DNA from: Fukatsuia anoeciicola
GTDB lineage: Bacteria; Pseudomonadota; Gammaproteobacteria; Enterobacterales; Enterobacteriaceae
Assembly (NCBI RefSeq): GCF_964059965.1
Contig: NZ_OZ060923.1
Coordinates: forward strand, 682,001 to 746,000
Length of the DNA stretch: 64,000 nucleotides
Direction of reading: 5' to 3'
Below, piece by piece: positions 9,864 through 19,636 of this stretch; the stretch's first letter is position 1; each line of letters begins with the position of its first letter. The notes beneath the pieces are model-generated. The model saw nothing but the letters and a program-made list of their open reading frames with translations, had not been told where the DNA came from and did no database searches. A program made the position numbers and the translations under genes.

Positions 9864-11018
9864 CTAACTATTAGTTGACTGTTTACGTAAAAAAGCTGGA
9901 ATATCTAAATAATCTGGTTCTTTATTATTATTTGTGGTCTGATTATTAGTTATATTAGCGTTAAATTTACCCTCCTGTGGCATACAGGATACCTTAGGTT
10001 GTTGATAACAACGTTCGAGCAATTGAGCTTGTTTATTAGCAAATAACTTAATTTCTTTTTGTTTATCTATGCCAATGCCTGTTGCTACTACAGTAACGCG
10101 TAATGTATCATTCATTTCTGGATCTAGCGAAGTACCAATAACAACAGTAGCATTATCAGAAGCAAAAGCGCGGATCGTGTTGCCAACAGTTTCAAATTCA
10201 TCTAATCGCAGATCTAAGCCAGCAGTAATGTTAACTAATACTCCTCGTGCACCAGATAAATCAATATCTTCTAGTAATGGGCTAGAAATAGCCATTTCTG
10301 CTGCTTCTTCTGCACGATCCTCTCCTTGTGAAACGCCAGATCCCATCATTGCATAACCCATTTCTGACATTACAGTACGTACATCTGCAAAATCAACGTT
10401 CATTAAACCAGGACGAGTAATTAGCTCTGCAATCCCTTGTACTGCACCTTTTAAAACATTGTTAGCTGCACTGAATGCATCGAGTAATGAAATACCTCGA
10501 CCAAGTACTTTAAGTAATTTATCATTAGGAATAGTAATTAAAGAATCAACATATTTAGATAACTCAGTAATACCTTGTTCAGCAAATGCCATACGTTTCT
10601 TGCCTTCAAACTGAAAAGGTTTAGTTACTACAGCAACGGTTAGAATATTTAATTCTTTTGCTATCTTGGCTACTACAGGAGCAGCTCCTGTTCCAGTTCC
10701 TCCACCCATACCTGCGGCTATAAAAACCATATCAGCACCATTAAGCGCAGTACATAGTACTTCACGATCCTCCTCTGCAGAATGATGCCCTACATCAGGG
10801 TTAGCACCGGCACCTAAACCTTTAGTAATAGTATTACCAATCTGTATCGTCTGCTCCACTATTGTTTTACTTAATGCCTGAGCATCTGTATTTATAGCAA
10901 AAAATTCAACACCTTCTATATTTTCACGTACCATATATTCAACAGCATTACTACCACCACCACCAACTCCGATAACTTTAATTACCGCGTCATTAGTTAA
11001 TTCCGTTGGTTCAAACAT
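9864..11018 (-). CDS. ftsZ: Cell division GTPase FtsZ
   Basis: Tubulin-like GTPase that forms the division ring. It has 384 residues. The GTP-binding signature GGGTGTG is at 105-111, preceded by the GGGGSNA loop near 19-25; the T7 catalytic loop NVDFADVRT is near 207. The variable linker is short and poly-Asn, but the C-terminal peptide EPDYLDIPAFLRKQ, which docks FtsA and ZipA, is kept almost exactly. The start ATG has a strong GGAGAG-type Shine-Dalgarno sequence. It lies 79 bp after ftsA in the same transcription unit. Confidence 0.99.
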   Translation of the reverse strand: MFEPTELTNDAVIKVIGVGGGGSNAVEYMVRENIEGVEFFAINTDAQALSKTIVEQTIQIGNTITKGLGAGANPDVGHHSAEEDREVLCTALNGADMVFIAAGMGGGTGTGAAPVVAKIAKELNILTVAVVTKPFQFEGKKRMAFAEQGITELSKYVDSLITIPNDKLLKVLGRGISLLDAFSAANNVLKGAVQGIAELITRPGLMNVDFADVRTVMSEMGYAMMGSGVSQGEDRAEEAAEMAISSPLLEDIDLSGARGVLVNITAGLDLRLDEFETVGNTIRAFASDNATVVIGTSLDPEMNDTLRVTVVATGIGIDKQKEIKLFANKQAQLLERCYQQPKVSCMPQEGKFNANITNNQTTNNNKEPDYLDIPAFLRKQSTNS

Positions 11019-11097
11019 AGCTTCTCTCCGCTTTATGCTTATAACTTTGAGATCATACCCCTGTTTTTTATGATGATTTTTTTGTTATAATATCAGG

Positions 11098-12354
11098 TTA
11101 AAACTCTTTTCTTAACCAGTTATTAATACGTTTAAACCAACCATAGACTGAAGCATGTTTTCTTTTATCTAATTCACTATTAAGATAATTCTCTTTACCA
11201 TACTGCAATAATCCAATAGCAGTAGAATAATAAGGTGCCTGAGCACAGTCTGTAAGCCCAGTAATATTAAGAGATTGACCAATACGAACTTGAGTATGAA
11301 ACACTTGTTGCGCGCAGGCTACTAGCCCCTCAATTTGAGACGCTCCTCCTGTTAGCACAATTCCTGCTGCCAAGTAATGGTTTATCTTCTGCTGACGTAA
11401 TCGCTCTTGTAACTGTAATATCTCCTTATTAACTAAGTTAAGTAACTCGGTATAACGCGGTTCAATTACTTCGGCTAGAGCCTGTCTTTGCAAGCTACGA
11501 GAAGGATACCTACCTACACTAGGTACTTCTATAGTCTCATTCTTATTAACAATTAAACTAAGTGCACATCCATATTGAACTTTAATTTTTTCTGCATTAC
11601 CTGGTAACATGCCAAAAGCATAAGCAATATCGTTAGTAACTACATTGCCAGCATAAGGAATAACTTTACTATGGCGCAAAGCTCCACTAGTATAAATAAC
11701 AATATCCATTGTGCTACCACCAATATCTATCATACAAACACCTAACTCACGCTCATCTTCAGTTAATACTGCATAACTAGCAGCTAATCCAGAAAAAATT
11801 AATTGATCAACTTTTAGACTACAATGCTCAACTGCTTTAATAATATTTTTTGCTATATCATTATGACATGTAATTAAATGTACTTTAGCATGCATTCGTA
11901 CGCCACAAAGTCCAACTGGATTCTTAATACCTTCTTGGTAATCAATAGCATATTCTTGAGGAATAATATGTAATATACGATGTTCATCACGTACACGTAC
12001 TGACTTTGCGGTATGAACTACATTTTCAACATCTTCTTGAGTGACTTCCTCTTCAAGTATAGGTACCATCCCTATTTCATTTTGACAACTAATATGCTTT
12101 CCTGATAGAGCTAAATAAACGGAAGAGATTTGACAATCTGCCATTAACTCAGCCTGATTAATGGCATGATGTACGCATTTTATTACTGATTCAAGATTAT
12201 TAACTCCACCTTTATTCATGCCACGTGAAGGACAGCTACCTACGCCAATAATATTAACCATGCCATCGGGCAGAATTTCGCCAACTAATGTCGATACTTT
12301 TGTAGCGCCGATCTCAAGACCTACTACTAACTTTCTGTCCGTTGACTTGATCAT
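11098..12354 (-). CDS. ftsA: Cell division protein FtsA
   Basis: Actin-like ATPase that anchors FtsZ to the membrane. It has 418 residues, full length. The phosphate-1 motif is EIGATKVSTLVGEI near 14-27, the SHS2 1C domain lies at about 85-165, the phosphate-2 segment MIDIGGSTMDIV is near 205, and an adenosine-type motif VLTGGASQIEG is near 335. The C-terminal amphipathic membrane helix is present (YGWFKRINNWLRKEF). ftsQ ends 77 bp upstream. Confidence 0.98.
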   Translation of the reverse strand: MIKSTDRKLVVGLEIGATKVSTLVGEILPDGMVNIIGVGSCPSRGMNKGGVNNLESVIKCVHHAINQAELMADCQISSVYLALSGKHISCQNEIGMVPILEEEVTQEDVENVVHTAKSVRVRDEHRILHIIPQEYAIDYQEGIKNPVGLCGVRMHAKVHLITCHNDIAKNIIKAVEHCSLKVDQLIFSGLAASYAVLTEDERELGVCMIDIGGSTMDIVIYTSGALRHSKVIPYAGNVVTNDIAYAFGMLPGNAEKIKVQYGCALSLIVNKNETIEVPSVGRYPSRSLQRQALAEVIEPRYTELLNLVNKEILQLQERLRQQKINHYLAAGIVLTGGASQIEGLVACAQQVFHTQVRIGQSLNITGLTDCAQAPYYSTAIGLLQYGKENYLNSELDKRKHASVYGWFKRINNWLRKEF

Positions 12355-12431
12355 CGTTATTTGCCTGTCTTCTAATGTTATTGCTACTACTATTATTTTA
12401 ATAATTAATTAATCACTTAAAAAATAGATAA

Positions 12432-13205
12432 CTAACCTACTGCAGCCCCGCTATCATAACGTAAATCAATGTAATTAAATTGTTTGTCAGGTTCTTTTTT
12501 CAGTAATTGATATAATTCAATAAAACGTTTTAAGCGTCCAATAAGGTCATCTCGCCCTAATTCAAGTCGTACATCATTATCTAAAGTTAACTGCCAAGAA
12601 TGACGTGCGCTCATTGTAACCTTTTTTATTTTAAATTTATTAGCAGCTAATATTTTATTAATTGTTTGATAACCATTCAATACATCATACTCACTACCTT
12701 CAGAGCCGTAAAGTAATACTAGTTTCTGATTACGAATACGTTCTAATGGCACAATAAATGGCTTTCCTTCGCTGCTAAGTAAATATAAATCGTTCCAACG
12801 TGCTACCGGTACATATTCTACTAAGTGAATTCTTAATTTATTTGGCCATTGCTTACGCACGCTACCTTGCTTTATCCAAGGAAAATATTCAATATGCTGT
12901 TGAAAAATATTTATATCTTGTTTTATAAAGGAAGTAGACGCTCCTAATGATAGAAATACTTGGCGGATATCATCATTAGTAGTGAAGTAACGTTCTCCTG
13001 TCACTACTAATTTTGATGATGGTAAATGGCGCTTATCTTTTATACAACTAATAATTATCCAAATCATCCATAGCAGTGTTACTAAAATTATTAGAAGAAA
13101 AATTAATCCAGCTAATTGATCTTTTTTATAATTTTGTTGTGTAGCTTGCTTAGTAATATTATTTATCACCATCTGTTCCTGTATTTTTCTAGTAGCTTGT
13201 AACAT
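12432..13205 (-). CDS. ftsQ: Cell division protein FtsQ
   Basis: Bitopic membrane protein linking early and late divisome parts through FtsB/FtsL. It has 257 residues (276 in E. coli). There is a basic N-terminal tail, one membrane helix at about 30-53, a POTRA domain at about 63-130 beginning VTGERYFTTNDDIRQV, and a beta domain to the end with the conserved YIDLRYDSG segment. The ddlB stop lies one base upstream of its start, so the two are translationally coupled. Confidence 0.96.
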   Translation of the reverse strand: MLQATRKIQEQMVINNITKQATQQNYKKDQLAGLIFLLIILVTLLWMIWIIISCIKDKRHLPSSKLVVTGERYFTTNDDIRQVFLSLGASTSFIKQDINIFQQHIEYFPWIKQGSVRKQWPNKLRIHLVEYVPVARWNDLYLLSSEGKPFIVPLERIRNQKLVLLYGSEGSEYDVLNGYQTINKILAANKFKIKKVTMSARHSWQLTLDNDVRLELGRDDLIGRLKRFIELYQLLKKEPDKQFNYIDLRYDSGAAVG

Positions 13206-13206
13206 A

Positions 13207-14127
13207 TTAATTAGCCAACATTAGAATACGCATTACAAGCTGAGTAAAATTAAGTCCATACTGGCGTGCTGCTATTGGTACTAAACTATGATTAGTCATT
13301 CCTGGCGAAGTATTTACTTCTAATAAATAGAAAGTACCATCGCTATCCCGCATTATATCAATTCTACCCCAACCACTACAACCTAGCGCCTGATAAGCTT
13401 GTTTTGCTAATCGTGCTAATTGTTGCTCTTCATCTTGGTCTAAACCACTTGGGCAAAAATATTCTGTATTATTTGAGATATATTTAGCATTATAATCATA
13501 AAACATAGCAGATGTCTGAATACGAATTGATGGTAAAATTTCGTTACCTAGTATTGCAATAGTAAATTCTGATCCACTAAGCCATTTTTCAATTAAGATT
13601 TCATCATCATAGTAGAAAGCTTCTTTTAACGCAGGTAGTAATTCATTATCCTGCGTAACTTTACTTATTCCTATACTAGAACCTTCGCGATTTGGCTTAA
13701 TAATTAATGGAAAATCAAGATGTTTAGTAAGTAGTTTTATATCATTAAGTAAAATAGTTGTAAATTGTTGACGATTTAATGAAATATAAGGTGCTATAGG
13801 TAAACCTAATGCTTGCCATATTAATTTACTGCGTAATTTATCTATTGCTAGAGCACAAGCTAATACACCACTACCAGTATAAGGCAACCCTAAGAATTCT
13901 AATACTCCTTGTAAGCTGCCATCTTCGCCGGCACGTCCATGAAGTGCAATAAAAACTTTATCAAATTCTAGTTGTTTTAATTTCATGACTGTAACTTCTT
14001 TACTATCTACTGCATGCGCATTAATGCCCCCTTGACGTAAACTTGCTAATATAGCTTTACCTGATAACACTGAAATTTCACGTTCAGAGGAAACTCCGCC
14101 CAGCAATACCGCAACCTTTTCAGTCAT
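13207..14127 (-). CDS. ddlB: D-alanine-D-alanine ligase B
   Basis: ATP-grasp ligase that makes the D-Ala-D-Ala dipeptide for MurF. I place the start at 14127 (MTEKVAVLLGG, matching the E. coli start), with AGG nine bases upstream; an in-frame ATG four codons earlier (14139) is less likely. That gives about 306 residues, the E. coli size. ATP-grasp motifs include FIALHGRAGEDGS near 55-67, KPNREGSSIG near 144-153, and the metal-binding end LLEVNTSPGMTNHS near 268-281. It lies between murC and ftsQ as in E. coli. Confidence 0.97.
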   Translation of the reverse strand: MTEKVAVLLGGVSSEREISVLSGKAILASLRQGGINAHAVDSKEVTVMKLKQLEFDKVFIALHGRAGEDGSLQGVLEFLGLPYTGSGVLACALAIDKLRSKLIWQALGLPIAPYISLNRQQFTTILLNDIKLLTKHLDFPLIIKPNREGSSIGISKVTQDNELLPALKEAFYYDDEILIEKWLSGSEFTIAILGNEILPSIRIQTSAMFYDYNAKYISNNTEYFCPSGLDQDEEQQLARLAKQAYQALGCSGWGRIDIMRDSDGTFYLLEVNTSPGMTNHSLVPIAARQYGLNFTQLVMRILMLAN

Positions 14128-14235
14128 GACTTGCCTCATTCTTATCTAATAGATATTATTTAAGTGACTATTATTTTAATTGTTATTATTTTATTAGCTA
14201 TTTAAATAGTAATTTAATAACAGTTATTACCATGA

Positions 14236-15678
14236 CTAGAATTCTAATTCTGTTAGGCGTAGCGCAATTTTACTAACTGTGCCTGCACCTTGAACTAATA
14301 GTAGATCATTTCCATTGAGCATAGAGGTTAAAATCTTTAGTATATCTTCATTTTTTTCAATTAAGATTGGATCGATATAACCACGGTTACGAATAGCACG
14401 ACATAAAGAACGACTGTCAGCACCCGGGATAACTGATTCGCCTGCAGAATAAACATCAAGCATTAGTAAGAGATCTACTTGAGATAGTACACTAACAAAA
14501 TCGTCATATAGATCATGTGTACGTGAATAGCGATGTGGTTGAAAAATCATTACAATACGTTTATCTGGCCAACCAACACGTGCAGCTTTGATTGTAACAT
14601 TAACTTCAGTAGGATGATGTCCATAATCATCAACTACCATAACGTTACCTTCTTTGCCATTTATCTTTTTTAATGAAAAGCTACCAAGAATATCAAAACG
14701 ACGACTAGTTCCTTGAAAATTTTTTAACGCTCTTAAAATACAATCATCTGTAATTCCTTCTTCCATTGCTACCGTTACTGCAGCTGCTGCATTAAGTGCG
14801 TTATAACGACCTGGTGCATTCAACATTACTTTCATTGCTGCTTTATCTCGTCGTTCTAAAATAAAATAACTTTGTGCCTTTTTCTGCTGATAGTTAACAA
14901 TTTGTATGTCAGCATTTTTTGTAAAACCATAAGTTATAACATGACGCCCTATACGCGGTAATATTTCTAATACTACGGGATCATCAATACACATTATAGA
15001 TTGACCATAAAATGGTAAATTATGCAAAAAATTAATAAAAGTCTGTTTTAAATTCTCAAAATTACCTTGATAGGCTTCCATATGATCGGCTTCAATATTA
15101 GTTACTATTGCCATCATAGGTTGCAGATAGAGAAAAGATGCATCACTTTCATCTGCTTCGACAATTAGATAACGACTAACACCCAAACGTGCACGAACAC
15201 CTGCAGCTTTTACTAATCCACCATTAATAAAAGTTGGATCTAAACCTGCTTCAGCATAAATACAAGCAACCATTGCAGTAGTAGTAGTCTTGCCATGAGT
15301 GCCAGCAATAGCAATACCATAACGATAACGCATTAGTTCAGCTAGCATTTCTGCACGACGAATCACCGGAATACGAGCTTTTATCGCTGCAATAACCTCT
15401 GGATTATCATTAAGGATCGCACTAGAAGTAACTACTACATTAGCACCAAGTATATTTTTTGCATGATGATAATAATTAATCTGTACACCTAATTTACTTA
15501 ATATTTGAGTTACTGAATTAGATATTAGATCAGACCCACTAATTTGATAACCTTCATTTACTAGCACTTCAGCTATACCTCCCATGCCTGCACCACCAAT
15601 ACCAACAAAGTGAATGCATCGAATGCGTCGCATTTCAGGCACAATAGTACGTAATTTCGCTAGTTTTTGTATATTCAC
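14236..15678 (-). CDS. murC: UDP-N-acetylmuramate-L-alanine ligase
   Basis: Adds L-Ala to UDP-MurNAc, the first amino-acid step of peptidoglycan. It has 480 residues (491 in E. coli; only the extreme C-terminus is shorter). The N-terminal dinucleotide-like motif HFVGIGGAGMGG is near 23-34, the ATP loop AGTHGKTTTT near 120, the metal site EADESDASFL near 173, and the VDDYGHHPTEV segment near 345-356. It sits between murG and ddlB in the unbroken dcw order. Confidence 0.98.
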   Translation of the reverse strand: MNIQKLAKLRTIVPEMRRIRCIHFVGIGGAGMGGIAEVLVNEGYQISGSDLISNSVTQILSKLGVQINYYHHAKNILGANVVVTSSAILNDNPEVIAAIKARIPVIRRAEMLAELMRYRYGIAIAGTHGKTTTTAMVACIYAEAGLDPTFINGGLVKAAGVRARLGVSRYLIVEADESDASFLYLQPMMAIVTNIEADHMEAYQGNFENLKQTFINFLHNLPFYGQSIMCIDDPVVLEILPRIGRHVITYGFTKNADIQIVNYQQKKAQSYFILERRDKAAMKVMLNAPGRYNALNAAAAVTVAMEEGITDDCILRALKNFQGTSRRFDILGSFSLKKINGKEGNVMVVDDYGHHPTEVNVTIKAARVGWPDKRIVMIFQPHRYSRTHDLYDDFVSVLSQVDLLLMLDVYSAGESVIPGADSRSLCRAIRNRGYIDPILIEKNEDILKILTSMLNGNDLLLVQGAGTVSKIALRLTELEF

Positions 15679-15744
15679 GTATTTTACTTTATCCCATTAC
15701 TTATTATAGGATTAAAAATATTATTTATTATAAATATTGCCTAT

Positions 15745-16824
15745 TTATATATTTCTATGACTTATTTCAGTTGCTATTATTGCATTAGCAACGTGTTTAG
15801 TCGCATTAGGAATAGCGATCGCTCTAGCTTTCTCTGCCATGTCTATTAATGTTGCGCGATCCCAGCGTGCTAGTAAATTGCTTACTGCTGATACAGTAAA
15901 TTGTGATTGCTCAATAATTATACCAGCACCTGCTTCTTTTAGTAGAAGTGCATTCCAATATTGCTGATAATCTTTATGTTCAAATGGAACAAATATTGCT
16001 GGTAATCCAACCGCAGCTATTTCACTAACTGTCAAAGCTCCGCTACGACATATTACTACATCAGCCCACGAATAAGCTGCAGCCATATCATCAATAAACT
16101 CTATAACTTTATGTTGCTGATTATATTTTTGATAAGCTTGCTGTACTGCTGTGAATGATCCTTTGCCTACTTGATGCCATATTATTATTTGTTCGCTAAA
16201 TTGACTGGCAACACCTGGTAAAACCTGATTTAATATCTGTGCGCCTTGGCTACCTCCTATAACTAATATTCGTATTGCTCCTGTGCGTGTAGCTAAACGT
16301 TGTGTTGGTGGCGGGAATGTAAGTAAATTACTTCGCAACGGATTACCAACCACATCAGCATGCAAAAATGCGCTTGGGAAGGCTTGTAATACTTTTTTAG
16401 CAATTTTTGCTAAAATACGATTAGTTAGACCAGCGATACTATTTTGTTCATGTAGTACTAATGGTACTCCACATAACCAAGCTGCTAGCCCACCAGGACC
16501 TGAAACATAACCTCCCATTCCTAATGCTACATCCGGTTGGTAATTATAAAAAATTTTTTTTGCCTGGTATACTGCCCTACAAATATATAGCGGTGCTAAT
16601 AACTGAGTGCGTAATCTTTTACCTCGTAAACCTGAGATCTGAATAAAATCTATTTGAATATTATGTTTAGGGACTAAATTAGCTTCTATTTTATCTGCCG
16701 TTCCTAACCAACGTACCTGCCAGTTTTGTGTTTGTAAATACTGAGCTACTGCTAGGCCAGGAAAAACATGACCACCTGTACCACCTGCCATTATCATTAA
16801 ACGTCTAGTGTTAATATTAGTCAC
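15745..16824 (-). CDS. murG: Lipid II synthase MurG
   Basis: Membrane-associated GT-B glycosyltransferase that transfers GlcNAc to lipid I. It has 359 residues (355 in E. coli). The start codon is GTG (16824), with AAGGAA upstream; translation begins MTNINTRRLMIMAGGTGGHVFPGLA, including the G-loop AGGTGGHVFP. The second G-loop, VIGGSQGAQILNQ, is near 190-202, and the UDP-GlcNAc site CRSGALTVSE with the downstream FEHKDYQQYWNA segment is present. A 195-bp spacer separates it from ftsW, larger than in E. coli. Confidence 0.97.
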   Translation of the reverse strand: MTNINTRRLMIMAGGTGGHVFPGLAVAQYLQTQNWQVRWLGTADKIEANLVPKHNIQIDFIQISGLRGKRLRTQLLAPLYICRAVYQAKKIFYNYQPDVALGMGGYVSGPGGLAAWLCGVPLVLHEQNSIAGLTNRILAKIAKKVLQAFPSAFLHADVVGNPLRSNLLTFPPPTQRLATRTGAIRILVIGGSQGAQILNQVLPGVASQFSEQIIIWHQVGKGSFTAVQQAYQKYNQQHKVIEFIDDMAAAYSWADVVICRSGALTVSEIAAVGLPAIFVPFEHKDYQQYWNALLLKEAGAGIIIEQSQFTVSAVSNLLARWDRATLIDMAEKARAIAIPNATKHVANAIIATEISHRNI

Positions 16825-17019
16825 TTAATTCCTTAAAACCTATTTAAAATCTCTTTTATTTAACATATTTAGTTAAATAATTTATTAACATAAACTTAAA
16901 ATATTTGTTTATTTTTCTTTTTATTCTATACAAAAATTATTTTTTTATTTTCGTTATCTAGCACAACGAAAAAGATTTTTAATAAGTTATTAGAATCTAT
17001 ATAAAATTTATTGTGCTCA

Positions 17020-18240
17020 TCATATCTGTTTTGAATAAATTCTAATAAAAGCTTGAGCATTTGCTAAGCGTGTTTCGAAATCAATACGTAGTAATAATAC
17101 TATTGCAGTTGACATTATTAACAGACTCGAACCGCCATAACTAATTAAAGGTAGTGTTAAGCCTTTAGTAGGCAGCATTCCAACAGCAGCACCAACATTA
17201 ATTAATGTTTGCAAACTAAACCAAATACCAATTGAGCATGCTAAAAAACCAGCAAATCTCTGATTAAGTTTTAATGCACGATACCCAATAGACATCGCAC
17301 GAAAAGCAATAAAAAATATCATTAATAAGGTAAAAGCTACACCAGAATAACCAAGTTCTTCAGCTAAAATTGAAAAAATAAAATCAGTATGTGCTTCTGG
17401 TAAATATGCCATTTTCTGTACTGAATTTCCTAATCCTTGCCCCCATAACTCACCACGACCAAATGCCATTAGTGATTGAGTTAATTGATAACCACTACCA
17501 AATGGATCGCTCCAAGGATCCCAAAATGATGCGACCCTGCTTATACGATAAGGTTCTATAATAATTAATAAAGCTACTACAAAAATACCACAACTTATAA
17601 TTGCTAAAAATTGCCATAATTTAGCACCAGCTAAAAATAACATTGCAAGCGTAGTAATAAATAAGACAACCATAGTACCTAAATCAGGTTCAACTAGTAG
17701 TAACATAGCAAGAGCTGTCATCATACCCATAGGCTTACAAAAACCCCAAAAATTATGGCGTACTTCTGGCGCCTTACGTACTAGATAGCTACATAGATAG
17801 CAAAATAATGCTAATTTAGAAAGTTCTGCTGGTTGAGCACATAATGGACCTATAGTAATCCAGCGTGATGCACCATTAATTGGATTTCCTATAAATAAAA
17901 CTATAACTAATAACATTATGGCAATAAGTAAAATAATATTACTATAACGCTGCCAGATTAACAGTGGAATTCGTAAGGTTAAGAGTGACATAGCAAATGC
18001 TAAAATAAGATAAAATATATCACGTTTAGCAAAAATAAATGGATCATTAGCAAGCCTCTGTCCAATTGGCATTGAAGCTGAGGTTACCATTACTAAACCA
18101 ATAATCGCTAAACCAAAACTTAACCATACTAGAATTCTATCATAAAGAATAGGATTAACGCTTTCATGGTTATTAGTATTACCTTTTAGTAAGTAAATTA
18201 TCCAATATTTTAATTTATTAGGTAAACTATAGATATTCAT
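17020..18240 (-). CDS. ftsW: Septal peptidoglycan glycosyltransferase FtsW
   Basis: SEDS-family polymerase that works with FtsI at the septum. It has 406 residues (414 in E. coli) and about ten membrane segments. The conserved SEDS features include GASRWITIGPL near 120-131, the catalytic loop region with WDPWSDPFGSGYQLTQSLMA, and the late motif PTKGLTLPLISYGGSSL. The start ATG overlaps the murD stop by one base (TAATG), so translation is coupled. Confidence 0.97.
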   Translation of the reverse strand: MNIYSLPNKLKYWIIYLLKGNTNNHESVNPILYDRILVWLSFGLAIIGLVMVTSASMPIGQRLANDPFIFAKRDIFYLILAFAMSLLTLRIPLLIWQRYSNIILLIAIMLLVIVLFIGNPINGASRWITIGPLCAQPAELSKLALFCYLCSYLVRKAPEVRHNFWGFCKPMGMMTALAMLLLVEPDLGTMVVLFITTLAMLFLAGAKLWQFLAIISCGIFVVALLIIIEPYRISRVASFWDPWSDPFGSGYQLTQSLMAFGRGELWGQGLGNSVQKMAYLPEAHTDFIFSILAEELGYSGVAFTLLMIFFIAFRAMSIGYRALKLNQRFAGFLACSIGIWFSLQTLINVGAAVGMLPTKGLTLPLISYGGSSLLIMSTAIVLLLRIDFETRLANAQAFIRIYSKQI

Positions 18241-19634
18241 TAGCCTAACTCCTTTGCAAGACGAGAAAACTCATCACCACGTTGTTCGAAATTATGGAAT
18301 TGATCCAGACTAGCACACGCAGGTGATAGCAATACTACATCTCCACTCACAATTTTCCTAATAATTAACTTCATAGCCTGCTGTAAGTTATTAGCACATT
18401 GTGATATTTTTGGTCGTAACTGGGCTAATTGTTGTGCGTCATAACCAAAACAGTAAATACGAATACGATCCCCTTGTAAAAACTTAGTTAAACTAGAGAA
18501 GTTAGCAGATTTACCATCTCCTCCTAATAATAGATGCAAAGTACCAGATACTTGTAAACTATTAATGGCAGCTTTAGTACTCCCCACATTTGTAGCTTTA
18601 GAATCATTAATCCATCGTATTCCTCTATTTTCAAATACTAATTGAAAACGGTGAGATAATCCCTGATAAGTAGTTAACGCTTTTAGACTGCATGAACGTG
18701 GAATACCAGCAGCATCAGCTAATGCTAGTGCTGCTAATGCATTAGTATAATTATGATATCCATTAAGTTTTATTTTTTTAGTATCTAGTACTCTTTCTTT
18801 ACCTGCTTGTAACCAGAGTGTTTTGTTTTTTTTATTTAAGTTATAATAACCAACATCAATACCAAAATTGATCCAACAGTTATTTCTTCTTTGTTTATTC
18901 TTTTTTTGTTTTGACATGGCTTGTCGTAACATAACTTGCGGCGTAATAGTACATTTTGACATAGAAAAATTAGGAATAGTACTAGTATCATTCGCATTTA
19001 CTACACAAGTTTTTGCATTTTTATAAATACGTAGTTTAGCTGTTTGGTACTGTTTTATTCCTAAAGGATAACGATCATTGTGATCTTCTGTAATATTAAG
19101 TACGGTAGCTGCGCACGCACTTAAACTATATGTAGTCTCTAATTGAAAACTAGATAATTCTAGCACTATTAACTGATATTCCTGTTTTAATAGTGTTAAC
19201 GCAGGAATTCCTATATTGCCTCCAATACCAACTTGCCAACCGGCTGCCTGTGCCATTTCATTCAATAACATAGTAACAGTACTCTTGCCATTAGAGCCAG
19301 TAATAGCAATAATAGGTACTTGATTTTCACGGCAAAATAATTCGATATCACCTATAACTTCTACTCCGGCAATTCTTGCTTCATTAAGCACTGGATTAAA
19401 TAATGCAATACCAGGACTAGCAATAATTAAATCAGCTTCTAATAATTTTTCCCGATTAAGCGAGCCACAATGATATGTTATATTAGCAATTAATTTATGA
19501 TTTAATTGTGGCGGATTAGTACGGGTATCCATAACATATGGAGTTATACCGCGAGATATAAAAAAATCAATGCAGGAAATACCAGTTAATCCTAATCCAA
19601 TAATAACTACTTTCTTGCCACTATAATCTACCAT
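18240..19634 (-). CDS. murD: UDP-N-acetylmuramoyl-L-alanine-D-glutamate ligase
   Basis: Adds D-Glu to UDP-MurNAc-L-Ala. It has 464 residues (438 in E. coli). The N-terminal GLGLTGISC motif is near 13-21, the ATP loop ITGSNGKSTVTML near 112-124, the ITEDHNDRY segment near 185, and the C-terminal WINDSKATNVGSTKAA segment near 340-355 is intact. The extra length comes mainly from a Lys/Asn-rich stretch near 235-275, which looks like an insertion driven by AT-bias. It ends one base into ftsW and starts two bases after mraY. Confidence 0.97.
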   Translation of the reverse strand: MVDYSGKKVVIIGLGLTGISCIDFFISRGITPYVMDTRTNPPQLNHKLIANITYHCGSLNREKLLEADLIIASPGIALFNPVLNEARIAGVEVIGDIELFCRENQVPIIAITGSNGKSTVTMLLNEMAQAAGWQVGIGGNIGIPALTLLKQEYQLIVLELSSFQLETTYSLSACAATVLNITEDHNDRYPLGIKQYQTAKLRIYKNAKTCVVNANDTSTIPNFSMSKCTITPQVMLRQAMSKQKKNKQRRNNCWINFGIDVGYYNLNKKNKTLWLQAGKERVLDTKKIKLNGYHNYTNALAALALADAAGIPRSCSLKALTTYQGLSHRFQLVFENRGIRWINDSKATNVGSTKAAINSLQVSGTLHLLLGGDGKSANFSSLTKFLQGDRIRIYCFGYDAQQLAQLRPKISQCANNLQQAMKLIIRKIVSGDVVLLSPACASLDQFHNFEQRGDEFSRLAKELG

Positions 19635-19636
19635 AA

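Noticed and set aside
10069..10356. Open frame of 95 codons antisense to ftsZ
   Set aside because: It mirrors the conserved ftsZ coding frame, lacks a ribosome binding site and resembles no protein family.
15667..15849. Open frame over the murC-murG junction on the plus strand
   Set aside because: Mostly antisense to murG and A/T-rich spacer, no recognisable product or ribosome binding site.
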